DNA of 64,000 nucleotides from Prevotella sp. (GCA_017428925.1 JAFRPY010000077.1:22509-86508), one strand, 5' to 3'; numbered from the stretch's first letter, positions 25,447 to 34,551 are shown. A program made the numbers and translations. The notes: a model not told the origin generated them from the letters alone.

Positions 25447-26595
25447 TTATTTTAGGAAATCGGATGCGATGCGACGGGCTTCGGCATCGGTCTGTACGTA
25501 AACGTCGTAGTCGGGATGTGAATTAAACGTGGTTTTCTGCATGGTCTGCTCGATGATTTCACCCATCTGGAGGAATCCGCAGCGGTCTTCGAGGAAGGCG
25601 CGGTTGACAATCTCGTTGGCTGCATTGACGATGCAGGGCATGTTGCCGCCCTGGCGGATGGCCTCGAATGCCAGTGCCAGACAACGGAATTTCTGCAAGT
25701 CGGGCTCGAAGAATTCCAGCGGATGACTGAAGAGGTTGAGCCGCTGTCCGCTCAACGGCAGACGGTCGGGATAGGAGAACGCATACTGGATGGGCAGACG
25801 CATGTCGGGAACGCCGAGCTGTGCCTTCACTGAACCATCGACAAACTGCACAGCCGAATGGACAATGCTTTGCGGATGAACCAGTACCTGAATCTTTTCG
25901 GCAGGCACGCCGAAGAGCCATTTGGCCTCGATGACCTCGAATCCCTTGTTCATCATCGATGCGGAGTCGATGGTTATCTTTGCCCCCATGTCCCAGGTGG
26001 GATGTTTCAGGGCGTCGGCTTTGGTGACGTGAGCAATCTCGTCCATGGATTTCAGACGGAAGGGACCGCCCGAAGCCGTGAGCAGAATCTTCTCTATCTC
26101 GTTGTCGCCTTCGCCTACGATGCTTTGAAAAATGGCCGAATGCTCACTGTCGACGGGCAGGATGGGCGTATGATACTCATTGGCTAACTGGCAAATCAGT
26201 TCGCCGGCCACCACGAGCGTCTCCTTATTGGCCAGACAGATTTTCTTGCGGGCCTTGATGGCATGAATAGTGGGGGAGAGTCCGGCGAACCCAACCATGG
26301 CAGTAAGTACCATGTGGATAGGCTCAGCCTCCACAATCTCGTCGAGTGCACGCTGTCCTGCATAGACTTTCACATCGGTTTCGGCCAGTGCTTCTTTCAG
26401 CGGCTCGTAGTAGGTTTCGTTGGCAATGATCACTGCGGCAGGCTGGAATTCACGTGCCTGCCGGGCAAGCAGTTCCCATCGGCTGTTGGCCGTCAGCGCA
26501 TAAACTTCATAGCGGTCGCTATGTTCGCGAATGACGTCGAGAGCCTGTGTTCCGATGCTTCCTGTGGAACCTAAAATGCATATCTGGAGTTTCAT
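25447..26595 (-). CDS. dxr: 1-deoxy-D-xylulose-5-phosphate reductoisomerase
   Basis: 382 aa, cytosolic, second step of the MEP isoprenoid pathway (DXP to MEP, NADPH and divalent metal). NADPH-binding GSTGSIGTQALDV at residues 9-21, NKETLVVAGELI, metal-binding LPVDSEHSAIFQ, and SGGPFR with the catalytic loop. Length is standard. It shares the locus with the unrelated IspD-like gene at 56573 only in pathway terms. It follows rimM by 25 bp in a minus-strand operon. Confidence 0.96.
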   Translation of the reverse strand: MKLQICILGSTGSIGTQALDVIREHSDRYEVYALTANSRWELLARQAREFQPAAVIIANETYYEPLKEALAETDVKVYAGQRALDEIVEAEPIHMVLTAMVGFAGLSPTIHAIKARKKICLANKETLVVAGELICQLANEYHTPILPVDSEHSAIFQSIVGEGDNEIEKILLTASGGPFRLKSMDEIAHVTKADALKHPTWDMGAKITIDSASMMNKGFEVIEAKWLFGVPAEKIQVLVHPQSIVHSAVQFVDGSVKAQLGVPDMRLPIQYAFSYPDRLPLSGQRLNLFSHPLEFFEPDLQKFRCLALAFEAIRQGGNMPCIVNAANEIVNRAFLEDRCGFLQMGEIIEQTMQKTTFNSHPDYDVYVQTDAEARRIASDFLK

Positions 26596-26620
26596 AATTT
26601 ATAATTCATAGTTCATACTC

Positions 26621-27160
26621 TTATAGGTCAAGCAGTCCTTCGGGAAGGGCTACCCTGATTTCCCGTTTGTCGTTGTCGATGCCTTTGATGAATTCGTCGG
26701 CAGCGGGGATGAGCACGGGAGAGCCTGAAGCAGAGCCACCCTGCATGTCGGTCTTCATCACTTCGAAGAGGATGTTCTCGGTGGAATCGTCGAAGCCGGT
26801 GATGACTCCTATTTCACGACTGTCGGCATCGTTGATGAGCCGGTAACCGATGATGGCTGCCATGGAAGGCTCGTCGGCATTGTCGGAAAGCCGCCGCTCG
26901 AAAAACACTTCGCTATTGGTCAGTTCACGAGCGGCATCCTGAGTGTCGATGTCTTCGAGTTTCAACAAAGCGGACTCGTCGGAACGGAAACGGTATTCTT
27001 CGATAAAGAATGGAACGAGAATGCCCTCCACCTCAATGATGAGGTAGTCGGCATCTGTGCGGTCGAACACGTCGTCGGTGAACTGAAAGGAAATTTCTCC
27101 CTTCACGCCATGGGGTTTTCCCAGCCTGCCTATCTTGTAAACGTCTTCTTTCCTGATCAT
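26621..27160 (-). CDS. rimM: 16S rRNA processing protein RimM
   Basis: 179 aa. RimM N-terminal domain (YKIGRLGKPHGVKGEISFQF) and C-terminal PRC barrel (IGYRLINDADSREIGVITGF; LIPAADEFIKGIDNDKREI). It assists maturation of the 30S head and binds S19. Its ATG overlaps the murA stop (TGATG), indicating coupled translation. Confidence 0.95.
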   Translation of the reverse strand: MIRKEDVYKIGRLGKPHGVKGEISFQFTDDVFDRTDADYLIIEVEGILVPFFIEEYRFRSDESALLKLEDIDTQDAARELTNSEVFFERRLSDNADEPSMAAIIGYRLINDADSREIGVITGFDDSTENILFEVMKTDMQGGSASGSPVLIPAADEFIKGIDNDKREIRVALPEGLLDL

Positions 27161-28506
27161 CAGTTGTCAACACGGGTTATCTTTGCTCCTAAGGCATTGA
27201 GCCGGGCCTCGATGTCTTCGTAGCCACGGTCTATCTGGGCGATATTGTCGATGCGGCTGGTGCCGTTGGCGGAAAGTGCGGCAATGAGCAGGGCGATACC
27301 GGCACGGATGTCGGGGCTTGTCATGCGTCCGGCCCGCAGTATCTTCTTGTGGTCGTGGCCTACGACTACAGCGCGATGGGGGTCGCAGAGAATAATCTGT
27401 GCGCCCATGTCGATGAGTTTGTCGACAAAGAACAGACGGCTCTCGAACATCTTCTGATGGAAAAGTACCGAACCGCGGGCTTGAGTGGCAACGACGAGCA
27501 ACACAGAGAGCAGGTCGGGCGTTAGTCCCGGCCAGGGCGCGTCGGCAATGGTCATGATGGAACCGTCGATAAAGGAGTCGATGACATAATGGGGCTGACG
27601 CGGAATTACCAGGTCGTCGCCATCGGTCTTGATTTTCAGGCCGAGCCGACGGAACGTATCGGGAATGATGCCAAGGTCTTTCAGCGAGACGTTCTTGATG
27701 CGGATGCCGTCGCCCACCATAGCCGCCATGCCGATAAACGACCCCACCTCGATCATGTCGGGCAGTATTACGTGGTCGGCACCGTGAAGGCGGTCGGTTC
27801 CCACGATGGTAAGCAGGTTGCTGCCGATGCCCGAAATCTCTGCGCCCATCTTGTTAAGCATGTGGCAGAGCTGTTGCAGGTAAGGCTCGCAGGCAGCGTT
27901 ATAGATGGTGGTTGTGCCTTTGGCGAACACGGATGCCATGATGATGTTGGCCGTGCCGGTCACCGACGCCTCGTCGAGATGCATGTAGCAGCCTTTCAGT
28001 CCCGTGGAGCCGTTATCCGTCTTTTGCAACTTGTTCTTGCCCGTATGAATCTCATAGACGTTCCGGTCGGTATTGAAGTCGAAATAGGCACCGAGGTTCT
28101 TAAAACCCAGGAAATGGGTGTCGAGGCGGCGGCGCCCAATCTTGTCGCCTCCGGGTTCGGCCACGATGGCCTTGCCGAAGCGTGAGAGCAGCGGGCCGAT
28201 CATCAGCACCGAACCGCGCAGGGCGGCGCATTTCTTCACGAACTCATCACTTTCCAGATAGGCCAGATTCACTTCATCAGCCTGAAAGGTATATTCGTTG
28301 CGCGACAGACGCTCGACTTTCACGTTGATGTCGCGGAGCAACTGGATGAGGTTGTTTACATCCAGGATGTCGGGGATGTTATGAATGGTGACGGGCTCAC
28401 TGGTGAGCAGCGTGGCACAGATTACCTGCAAGGCCTCGTTTTTGGCACCTTGGGGCGTAATGGTTCCGCTGAGCGTGTGCCCTCCTTCTATGATGAATGA
28501 CTGCAT
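27160..28506 (-). CDS. murA: UDP-N-acetylglucosamine 1-carboxyvinyltransferase MurA
   Basis: 448 aa, first committed step of peptidoglycan synthesis (PEP plus UDP-GlcNAc). EPSP-synthase-like fold with GGHTLSGTITPQGAKNEAL at the start. The loop that carries the fosfomycin-binding Cys in E. coli (PGGCAIG) reads PGGDKIGRR here, so Asp121 replaces Cys. This substitution is known from naturally fosfomycin-resistant MurA enzymes. Overlaps its neighbours on both sides by one base (TAATG, TGATG). Confidence 0.96.
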   Translation of the reverse strand: MQSFIIEGGHTLSGTITPQGAKNEALQVICATLLTSEPVTIHNIPDILDVNNLIQLLRDINVKVERLSRNEYTFQADEVNLAYLESDEFVKKCAALRGSVLMIGPLLSRFGKAIVAEPGGDKIGRRRLDTHFLGFKNLGAYFDFNTDRNVYEIHTGKNKLQKTDNGSTGLKGCYMHLDEASVTGTANIIMASVFAKGTTTIYNAACEPYLQQLCHMLNKMGAEISGIGSNLLTIVGTDRLHGADHVILPDMIEVGSFIGMAAMVGDGIRIKNVSLKDLGIIPDTFRRLGLKIKTDGDDLVIPRQPHYVIDSFIDGSIMTIADAPWPGLTPDLLSVLLVVATQARGSVLFHQKMFESRLFFVDKLIDMGAQIILCDPHRAVVVGHDHKKILRAGRMTSPDIRAGIALLIAALSANGTSRIDNIAQIDRGYEDIEARLNALGAKITRVDN

Positions 28507-29111
28507 TAGCGGCGTTTTCTTTTGCTGACAGTTTGTTGAACGGACGGGTTAATGTCTACAGACTCGAATTTGAACGTTTCGAGGTCGAGCTGGATTTTGC
28601 CGTTGGTGAAGCGTGCCAGGTCGCTGGCAATCTTTTCATCGTCGGCCGAACCGTTACTCCACTGGTAGAGGTTGCGCTTCATCTGATTGGCAGTCTGCCG
28701 CACCAGTTCGTCGCGCTCGGCACCTTCGGGCATGTTCTGCAACTTTTCGAAAAGTTCGAACATCATTTTTCCGTAATGGCGCACGGGAATGTCTGCCATG
28801 GGATAGCCGAGCGGTTCTGGCTTGTGGGCTATCTGAGTTGCCCCAGAGATGTCGTAAGGCCAGTCGATGTCGAGTTGGAAATTACTCATGATGGCCAGAT
28901 GGTCCCACAGTTTCCGCTTGTAGTCGGGATTCTCCCTGTTTTGCGGCGACATACGGTCCATGATGGCCACGATGGTTTCTGCACAACGCTGCCGTTCTTC
29001 TTTGTCGGCAATGGTCTGTGCGTAGTCCACCATATCCTGTACTTCACGTCCGTATTCGGGCAGCACGAGCTTCTCCCGCTGAGTGTTGTAGTCTAATCCT
29101 TCTATATTCAT
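28506..29111 (-). CDS. DUF4290 family protein
   Basis: 201 aa cytosolic protein typical of Bacteroidetes, almost always beside murA. LDYNTQREKLVLPEYGREVQ at the start is the family hallmark, with IMDRMSPQNRENPDYKRKLW next and a basic tail (VSKRKRR). The function is not known. Stop overlaps the murA start; it follows tsaB by 23 bp. Confidence 0.9.
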   Translation of the reverse strand: MNIEGLDYNTQREKLVLPEYGREVQDMVDYAQTIADKEERQRCAETIVAIMDRMSPQNRENPDYKRKLWDHLAIMSNFQLDIDWPYDISGATQIAHKPEPLGYPMADIPVRHYGKMMFELFEKLQNMPEGAERDELVRQTANQMKRNLYQWSNGSADDEKIASDLARFTNGKIQLDLETFKFESVDINPSVQQTVSKRKRR

Positions 29112-29134
29112 ATTTCAAGTTCTGGTTTTCAATT

Positions 29135-29827
29135 TCAAAGCAGTTTCTTGGGCATTTTTGCCACGAAGTCCTTCAGGTAAAAAGGAACGAAATAGGCGGT
29201 GTCCTCGTATTGCTCCTGCAGATAGTTGCGCTCGGCCAGTGGCTGCATGTATTTGGCCAGCGGCTCAATGTCCTTGATGTACCGGGCATTGGGATGGTTG
29301 ATGGTCTCCATGCACTTGGCCGCTCCGTTGCCGAAGAAATAGACCGGATGCTTGTCGAGATACTCCCTGTAGGTATCAGCATCGACAATGTCGGCCTGGA
29401 TGGGTCTGACCTCTTTCAAGGCACGCGTATAAAGGGCTGCATAGACTTCCATGCGCCGTGCATCGAGCATCGGACAGAGCAGCGCGTCTTCCTCTTCAAT
29501 CATTTCACGCAACAGCACAGGGACACAGACCAGCTTCAGCGTAGGTACTGAGAGCAGGGGAATGTCGAGAGCGTAGCAGATGCCCTTGGCCATCGAAGTG
29601 CCAATGCGCAGTCCCGTGTAAGAACCGGGGCCACAGCTGACGGCAACTGCATCGAGCGGAATGGCATGGCTGTTGATGAAAGAGAGTGCCTCGTCAACAT
29701 ATACACCCAAGTTTACCGAGTGGTTATGGCCCGAGTGGTCTTCTTTGCTGAAGATAACTTTCGAGTCTTCAGAGACCGCCACACTGCACACATCGGTGCT
29801 TGTTTCTATATGTAAAATACACGCCAT
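29135..29827 (-). CDS. tsaB: tRNA t6A37 biosynthesis protein TsaB
   Basis: 230 aa from the ATG at 29827 (a TTG two codons upstream is less likely). Start ILHIETSTDVCSVAVS and SCGPGSYTGLRIGTSMAKG are typical of TsaB, the inactive ASKHA partner of TsaD in the complex that makes N6-threonylcarbamoyladenosine in tRNA. Head of the minus-strand operon through rseP. Divergent from yicC; -7 box at 29853-29861. Confidence 0.94.
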   Translation of the reverse strand: MACILHIETSTDVCSVAVSEDSKVIFSKEDHSGHNHSVNLGVYVDEALSFINSHAIPLDAVAVSCGPGSYTGLRIGTSMAKGICYALDIPLLSVPTLKLVCVPVLLREMIEEEDALLCPMLDARRMEVYAALYTRALKEVRPIQADIVDADTYREYLDKHPVYFFGNGAAKCMETINHPNARYIKDIEPLAKYMQPLAERNYLQEQYEDTAYFVPFYLKDFVAKMPKKLL

Positions 29828-29852
29828 AATCAAATATCTTCGAAATAATTGT

Positions 29853-29861
29853 GCAAAAATA
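29853..29861 (-). promoter_or_regulatory. -7 box for the tsaB operon
   Basis: TATTTTTGC on the minus strand, back to back with the yicC promoter. Confidence 0.6.
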
Positions 29862-29883
29862 CGTATTTTCCACCAAAAAGTAG

Positions 29884-29892
29884 TAATTTTGC
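29884..29892 (+). promoter_or_regulatory. -7 box for yicC-gmk-nadD
   Basis: TAATTTTGC; predicted start near 29899, about 20 nt before the ATG at 29919. Confidence 0.65.
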
Positions 29893-29918
29893 AGAAAATT
29901 TAACGTAAATCAAGAAGT

Positions 29919-30794
29919 ATGATACAATCTATGACCGGGTACGGCAAGTCTGTCGTAACCTTCAAGGATAAGAAAATCAATGTTGAGATAAAGTCGCTCA
30001 ACTCCAAGACACTCGACCTCAGCACGCGCATAGCTCCCCTCTACAGAGAGAAGGAAATGGAGATTCGCCAGATGGTATCGAAGGCGCTGATACGCGGAAA
30101 GGTAGACGTCAATGTGTGGATTGAGAAGGAAGCGGGCGTAGATGCCACACCTATCAACGGGGCACTCTTGGAAAACTATTTCTGGCAGATGAAGGACATT
30201 TCGGCAAAGACAGGTATTCCCGAACCCGCCGACTGGTTCACCACGCTGATGCGTTTGCCCGATGTGCTTACAAAAACCGAGGTGGAAGTGCTTTCCGAAC
30301 AGGAATGGGAGGTGGTATGCCGTGCCGTCGACCAGGCTCTGCATAATATTGTGGAATTCCGCATACAGGAAGGTGCCGCACTCCAAAAGATGTTCACCGA
30401 GAAAGTGGATAATATCGCCGCCCTGCTGGAAAGTATCGAGCCATATGAGAAGAGCCGCGTTGAGAAAATCCGTAGCCGTATTATCGACGGACTGAAGACC
30501 ATTCCCGAGGTGGAATACGACAAGAACCGACTGGAGCAGGAACTCATCTACTATATCGAGAAACTCGACATCTCGGAGGAGAAACAGCGACTGGCCAACC
30601 ACCTGAAGTATTTCCGTGAGTCGATGGACGAGCCTGCCGGACAGGGAAAGAAACTGGGATTCATCGCTCAGGAGATGGGACGCGAAATCAACACTACGGG
30701 TTCGAAAAGCAACAACGCCGAGATGCAGAACATCGTGGTGAAGATGAAAGACGAACTGGAACAAATCAAGGAACAAGTCTTAAACGCATTATAA
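29919..30794 (+). CDS. yicC: YicC/YloC family endoribonuclease
   Basis: 291 aa. N-terminal MIQSMTGYGKSVVTFKDKKI and EIKSLNSKTLDLSTRI, and a C-terminal DUF1732 (GKKLGFIAQEMGREINTTGS, then AEMQNIVVKMKDELEQIKEQ). YicC proteins cut RNA and affect small-RNA stability. First of a three-gene unit with gmk (4 bp gap) and nadD, an order common in this phylum. Confidence 0.93.
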   Translation: MIQSMTGYGKSVVTFKDKKINVEIKSLNSKTLDLSTRIAPLYREKEMEIRQMVSKALIRGKVDVNVWIEKEAGVDATPINGALLENYFWQMKDISAKTGIPEPADWFTTLMRLPDVLTKTEVEVLSEQEWEVVCRAVDQALHNIVEFRIQEGAALQKMFTEKVDNIAALLESIEPYEKSRVEKIRSRIIDGLKTIPEVEYDKNRLEQELIYYIEKLDISEEKQRLANHLKYFRESMDEPAGQGKKLGFIAQEMGREINTTGSKSNNAEMQNIVVKMKDELEQIKEQVLNAL

Positions 30795-30798
30795 TATA

Positions 30799-31401
30799 AT
30801 GAAAAAGGGCAAACTACTCATTGTCTCAGCCCCCAGCGGCAGCGGCAAGTCAACGATTGTGAACTGGTTGATGAAAGAACATCCAGAACTGAATCTGACT
30901 TTCAGCGTCTCTTGTACCAGCCGCGCTCCACGAGGCACTGAGCAGAACGGCGTGGAGTATTTCTTCATCACCGCTGATGAATTCCGTGAAAAGATTGCAA
31001 GGAATGAGTTCCTGGAATACGAAGAGGTTTACGAAGACCGTTTTTACGGCACCCTGAAATCGCAGGTCGACGAAAAGACGGCCCAGGGGCTGAATGTGGT
31101 GTTCGACGTGGATGTGAAAGGTGGCATAAACATCAAGAAACACTATCGCAAGAGAGCCATGAGTATCTTCATCCAACCGCCTTCGATAGCCGAATTGCGT
31201 CGCCGTCTGGAAGGCCGTGGAACGGATACTCCCGAGGTCATCGAACAGCGTTTGGCCAAAGCCGAATACGAGCTGACTTTTGCTCCGAAGTTCGACCATG
31301 TGGTTGTCAACGACGATTTGGCCACAGCTGAGGCTGAAGCCTTGAAATTGGTGGAGGATTTCCTTAAAAACACCAACAATCCACCATCACCCAACACCTA
31401 A
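30799..31401 (+). CDS. gmk: Guanylate kinase
   Basis: 200 aa. P-loop SAPSGSGKST near residues 9-18, GMP-binding SCTSRAPRGTEQNGVEYFF, and DVDVKGG. Converts GMP to GDP with ATP. Standard length with a short Asn/Pro tail. Confidence 0.96.
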   Translation: MKKGKLLIVSAPSGSGKSTIVNWLMKEHPELNLTFSVSCTSRAPRGTEQNGVEYFFITADEFREKIARNEFLEYEEVYEDRFYGTLKSQVDEKTAQGLNVVFDVDVKGGINIKKHYRKRAMSIFIQPPSIAELRRRLEGRGTDTPEVIEQRLAKAEYELTFAPKFDHVVVNDDLATAEAEALKLVEDFLKNTNNPPSPNT

Positions 31402-31413
31402 CACCCAACACCC

Positions 31414-31989
31414 ATGAACATCGGTCTTTTCGGCGGTTCCTTCAACCCTATCCACAACGGACACGTCTGGTTGGCTGAGGCCCTGCTTCGGGAGACAGCC
31501 CTCGATGAAGTGTGGTTCATGGTGTCGCCCCAGAATCCGCTGAAACAGAACAGCCAGTTGCTCGATGACGGTCAGCGGTATCGTTTTGTCCAGTTGGCCC
31601 TAAAGGATCATCCTCGACTGAAAGCCTGCGACTACGAGTTCCATCTGCCTAAGCCCTCATACACTTGGAACACGTTGCAGTCCCTGGAAAAAGACTTCCC
31701 ACAACACGCTTTTACCTTGCTCATCGGGGGCGACAACTGGGAACTGTTTCCCAAATGGTATCGTTATGAAGACCTGATGCGCGATTATCCCATCGTGGTC
31801 TATCCCCGGAAAGGTGCCACCGTAGATTTCCAGCCAGCCGCTTCGTCTAATGTTTCCTTTGTGAACGTTCCCCTTATTGATATCAGCAGTACGATGATAC
31901 GCGAGCGGCTGCGTCAGGGGAAAAGCATCCGCGGACTGGTGCCCGCCCCTGTGGCATCGGTTATTGAGCAAGAACACATGTATGGGTAA
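31414..31989 (+). CDS. nadD: Nicotinate-nucleotide adenylyltransferase NadD
   Basis: 191 aa. Nucleotidyltransferase motif GLFGGSFNPIHNGHV at residues 4-18 and the C-terminal ISSTMIRERLRQG. Makes nicotinate adenine dinucleotide from NaMN and ATP. Last gene of its operon; a hairpin with T-run follows at 32037-32075. Confidence 0.95.
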   Translation: MNIGLFGGSFNPIHNGHVWLAEALLRETALDEVWFMVSPQNPLKQNSQLLDDGQRYRFVQLALKDHPRLKACDYEFHLPKPSYTWNTLQSLEKDFPQHAFTLLIGGDNWELFPKWYRYEDLMRDYPIVVYPRKGATVDFQPAASSNVSFVNVPLIDISSTMIRERLRQGKSIRGLVPAPVASVIEQEHMYG

Positions 31990-32036
31990 CCGTTCCCTTT
32001 TCGGGCTATTCCATTCCTAAAATCACAAAAACATTG

Positions 32037-32075
32037 CCGTTTTCTGCATTTCTGCAAATGTGGGAAACGGTTTTT
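32037..32075 (+). terminator. Probable terminator after nadD
   Basis: CCGTTT pairs with AAACGG around a 22-nt loop, followed by TTTTT. Weak stem, good position. Confidence 0.5.
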
Positions 32076-32087
32076 CTCGTTTAGTAT

Positions 32088-32096
32088 TACCTTTGT
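32088..32096 (+). promoter_or_regulatory. -7 box for the coiled-coil lipoprotein gene
   Basis: TACCTTTGT; predicted start near 32103, about 50 nt before the ATG. Confidence 0.5.
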
Positions 32097-32151
32097 CTTT
32101 ACATATATCTACTGATATAACTATTCCCAAATCTATAAAACTAAAAGTAAT

Positions 32152-33018
32152 ATGAAAAAAATCATTTGGATTCCTATGGTATGCGCTTTGCTGTTAGGCA
32201 TGAGCGCTTGTAAGTCAAAGGGTGGCAGCAGCGCATTTATGGACAGCGACTCGTTGGTTGCCATCAACCAGCAGCAGGCTGCCGAACTTGAAGGTATGAA
32301 TGCCATTCTCGACGAGATCTCGTTGATGATGGACAGTATGGCTGTACAAGAAGGTCTGCTCTTCCTTGACGGAAAAAGTGAAGTGACCAACAACCGTTTG
32401 CAGATTAAGAACAACGTGAAGGCCTTTGCACAGTTGGTGGCCCGTCAGAAAGAAAAGATGAAGGATATTGAAGAGCGTCTGGGCAAGAGTACTGCCAGTA
32501 TGGAGAAACTGCAGAAATTCGTCACATTGCTCAAGGCTCAGATTGATGACAAGGAAGATGAAATCGTGCTGCTCGAGCAACAACTCGACGACCAGACACT
32601 CGACATCGACCACCTGCGCAACAGCCTGTGGCGTGCTGGTAACAAGATTGACCAGCAGCGTGACCAGATTTACGAGCAGCAGGATATCATGGACGCACAG
32701 GACAAGATTATCAACGAGTGCTATTATCTGGTAGGCACCAAGTCACAGCTGAAAGAATGGGGCATACTGAAGGGCGGAAGCATCTTCAAGAAGAGCAAGG
32801 CCGACATGGGTAATGTGCCGCAAGAGATGTTCCATCCTGTTGACATCCGCAATTTCAAGAGTCTCGACCTGAAAGGAAAGAATGTGAAACTCATTTCTCC
32901 TGCTCCCGACGGCTCCTATGAAATCGTTGACAACGGCAATGGCAACTACGTGCTGAACATACTTGATGCCACAAAGTTCTGGAGTGTTTCCAACTATCTG
33001 GTAGTGAGATGTGACTAA
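32152..33018 (+). CDS. Coiled-coil lipoprotein
   Basis: 288 aa. Signal peptide with lipobox MSAC (Cys about residue 20), then a long coiled coil (about 35-190, rich in Gln/Glu/Asp/Leu), then a small C-terminal beta domain with two Cys (NECYYLVG; VVRCD at the end). Bacteroidales have many such envelope lipoproteins; I know no function for this one. Followed 18 bp later by a LysM protein, with which it may act at the cell wall. Confidence 0.8.
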   Translation: MKKIIWIPMVCALLLGMSACKSKGGSSAFMDSDSLVAINQQQAAELEGMNAILDEISLMMDSMAVQEGLLFLDGKSEVTNNRLQIKNNVKAFAQLVARQKEKMKDIEERLGKSTASMEKLQKFVTLLKAQIDDKEDEIVLLEQQLDDQTLDIDHLRNSLWRAGNKIDQQRDQIYEQQDIMDAQDKIINECYYLVGTKSQLKEWGILKGGSIFKKSKADMGNVPQEMFHPVDIRNFKSLDLKGKNVKLISPAPDGSYEIVDNGNGNYVLNILDATKFWSVSNYLVVRCD

Positions 33019-33036
33019 TTACATAAAGGTGTTATT

Positions 33037-33978
33037 ATGAGGAAAATATTGTTTCTCTTTGTCATGTGGCTGGCGGTTCAGACCGCCAGCGCACAGATTG
33101 CTGCCAAGTATCAGGTTCATCGGGGTGACACCTATGCCTCGATAGCCGAGAAATTCGGCATGACAGAGGGCGAGCTCCGCCGGAAAAATTCGGGAAAGCG
33201 TCACCTGTATGCCGGCATGACAATCAATGTCGTCGATTATTATAATGGCCGTCCTGCGCGAATTTCCAGCCCTCGCGAAAGCTACGATGACAGGGTAGAC
33301 ATGGATAATTATGACAGCGCTGAGTCCAGTTACGGCAGTTATTCCAATTCGTTCCTTGACGATCCGGATTTCCAGGAGGCACAGCGTCTGGAAAAGATGC
33401 ACAAGTTCAAGGATGCCGCCAAACTCTATTCCAAGGTCATCGACCGCAATCCTTCGGCAGTATTGTTCTTCACGCGTGGCGTGTGCTATTACCAGAACAA
33501 GAAATGGAAAAAAGCCATTTCCGACTTTGAGTATGCGCTGAATGCGAGAGATGCCAACGCTACACTCAGAAGTGAGTGCGAACGCTATCTTGACAGTGCC
33601 TACGAACAGCGGGCCATTTCACAGGAGCGCTCGGCTAATACCTGGGCTGGTATTCTGACGGGCGTCGTGGCTGTGGGTGCGGTGGCCGATGCGCTCTCCC
33701 ACGACAAAAAAGACCATGGCAAGGGGAATCGCGACGGACATCAGGCCAATGGTGGACAGCAGCGTGGCGGCGACCGTCAGCAGGCCGGTGGGCAGCAGCG
33801 TGGCGGCGACCGTCAGCAGGCCGGTGGACAACAACGCGGAGGCGACCGTCAGCAGGCTGGAGGACAGCAACGCGGCGGCAACAACCGCCAGCAGACCAGT
33901 GGCCAGCAACGAGGTGGTAATCGCCCGCAGGGCCAGCGCGGTAACGATGAGCGCAGAGGTCAGCGGAACAGGGACTGA
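33037..33978 (+). CDS. LysM protein with TPR-like middle and Gly/Gln/Arg repeat tail
   Basis: 313 aa. Signal peptide (to about residue 20), LysM domain binding peptidoglycan (YQVHRGDTYASIAEKFGMTE, residues 25-65), an acidic linker, a TPR-like region (about 108-175, FKDAAKLYSKVIDRNPSAVL), a short hydrophobic stretch (AGILTGVVAVGAVADAL), then a disordered basic tail. The tail holds the 12-residue unit GGQQRGGDRQQA repeated three times plus degenerate copies, encoded by 36-bp tandem repeats at about 33750-33930 that could vary in number. Probably envelope-associated. A strong terminator follows. Confidence 0.82.
   Translation: MRKILFLFVMWLAVQTASAQIAAKYQVHRGDTYASIAEKFGMTEGELRRKNSGKRHLYAGMTINVVDYYNGRPARISSPRESYDDRVDMDNYDSAESSYGSYSNSFLDDPDFQEAQRLEKMHKFKDAAKLYSKVIDRNPSAVLFFTRGVCYYQNKKWKKAISDFEYALNARDANATLRSECERYLDSAYEQRAISQERSANTWAGILTGVVAVGAVADALSHDKKDHGKGNRDGHQANGGQQRGGDRQQAGGQQRGGDRQQAGGQQRGGDRQQAGGQQRGGNNRQQTSGQQRGGNRPQGQRGNDERRGQRNRD
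33750..33930 (+). repeat. 36-bp intragenic tandem repeats
   Basis: Units beginning GGTGGACAGCAGCGTGGCGG encode GGQQRGGDRQQA; three near-perfect and two degenerate units. Unit length is a multiple of three, so copy-number change keeps the frame. Confidence 0.8.
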
Positions 33979-33998
33979 CCTTTTTCTAAACATAATAC

Positions 33999-34045
33999 AA
34001 GAGAGCCGCCTGCTGATTTCCCGGCAGGCGGCTCTCTTATTGTTA
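33999..34045. terminator. Bidirectional terminator
   Basis: Perfect 15-bp stem (AAGAGAGCCGCCTGC with GCAGGCGGCTCTCTT) between two convergent genes. Confidence 0.85.
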
Positions 34046-34054
34046 TTATGTCAC

Positions 34055-34441
34055 TTAATAGCGACGGCGGTCATAGTCACGGCGACGGTCTGCCGGACGA
34101 CGGTCGTATCCGCGGCGCGGACTGTCGTATCTGGGACCTGGTGCCGGACGACGGTCATATCCCGGACGCGGTCCGTGGTGGTGGCGTCCCATGTAAATGT
34201 CCCACTGGCGGTCAGAGAGGACACGGCGATAGGCACGGTCACGTCCCTCGGGACCTATTTCTCGCCGGGCGAAGCGCAGATTGATTCCGTAGATTCGGTC
34301 ATACTGGCCTCTGGTCAGGCCCACGCGGCGGTCAACACTGTTAGTCATTCTGCGTGCTTCTTCCTTGATGCGCGGCGGCTGAGCCGTCACAGATAATGAA
34401 AGGAACAGCGCGAAAACGAATAAAGCAATTCTTGTTTTCAT
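34055..34441 (-). CDS. Secreted Arg/Tyr-rich protein
   Basis: 128 aa. Signal peptide (MKTRIALFVFALFLSLSVTAQ), a helical part (about 22-80, MTNSVDRRVGLTRGQYDRIY) that resembles periplasmic helical-hairpin proteins, then a basic Arg/Tyr/Asp/Pro tail of about 45 residues (YDRRPAPGPRYDSPRRGYDR). No known function. Expressed from a -7 box at 34497-34505. Confidence 0.75.
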   Translation of the reverse strand: MKTRIALFVFALFLSLSVTAQPPRIKEEARRMTNSVDRRVGLTRGQYDRIYGINLRFARREIGPEGRDRAYRRVLSDRQWDIYMGRHHHGPRPGYDRRPAPGPRYDSPRRGYDRRPADRRRDYDRRRY

Positions 34442-34496
34442 AAATCTGTAATTTTAACTGGTAAATAAAGTTATTAACTATGTATTATATATATTT

Positions 34497-34505
34497 GCAA
34501 AGTTA
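34497..34505 (-). promoter_or_regulatory. -7 box for the Arg/Tyr-rich protein
   Basis: TAACTTTGC on the minus strand, 56 bp upstream of the ATG at 34441. Confidence 0.55.
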
Positions 34506-34551
34506 TAGTAAAAGCCATAAAAACGTTTCCCGTTTCAACAGAAAAGTGTCC

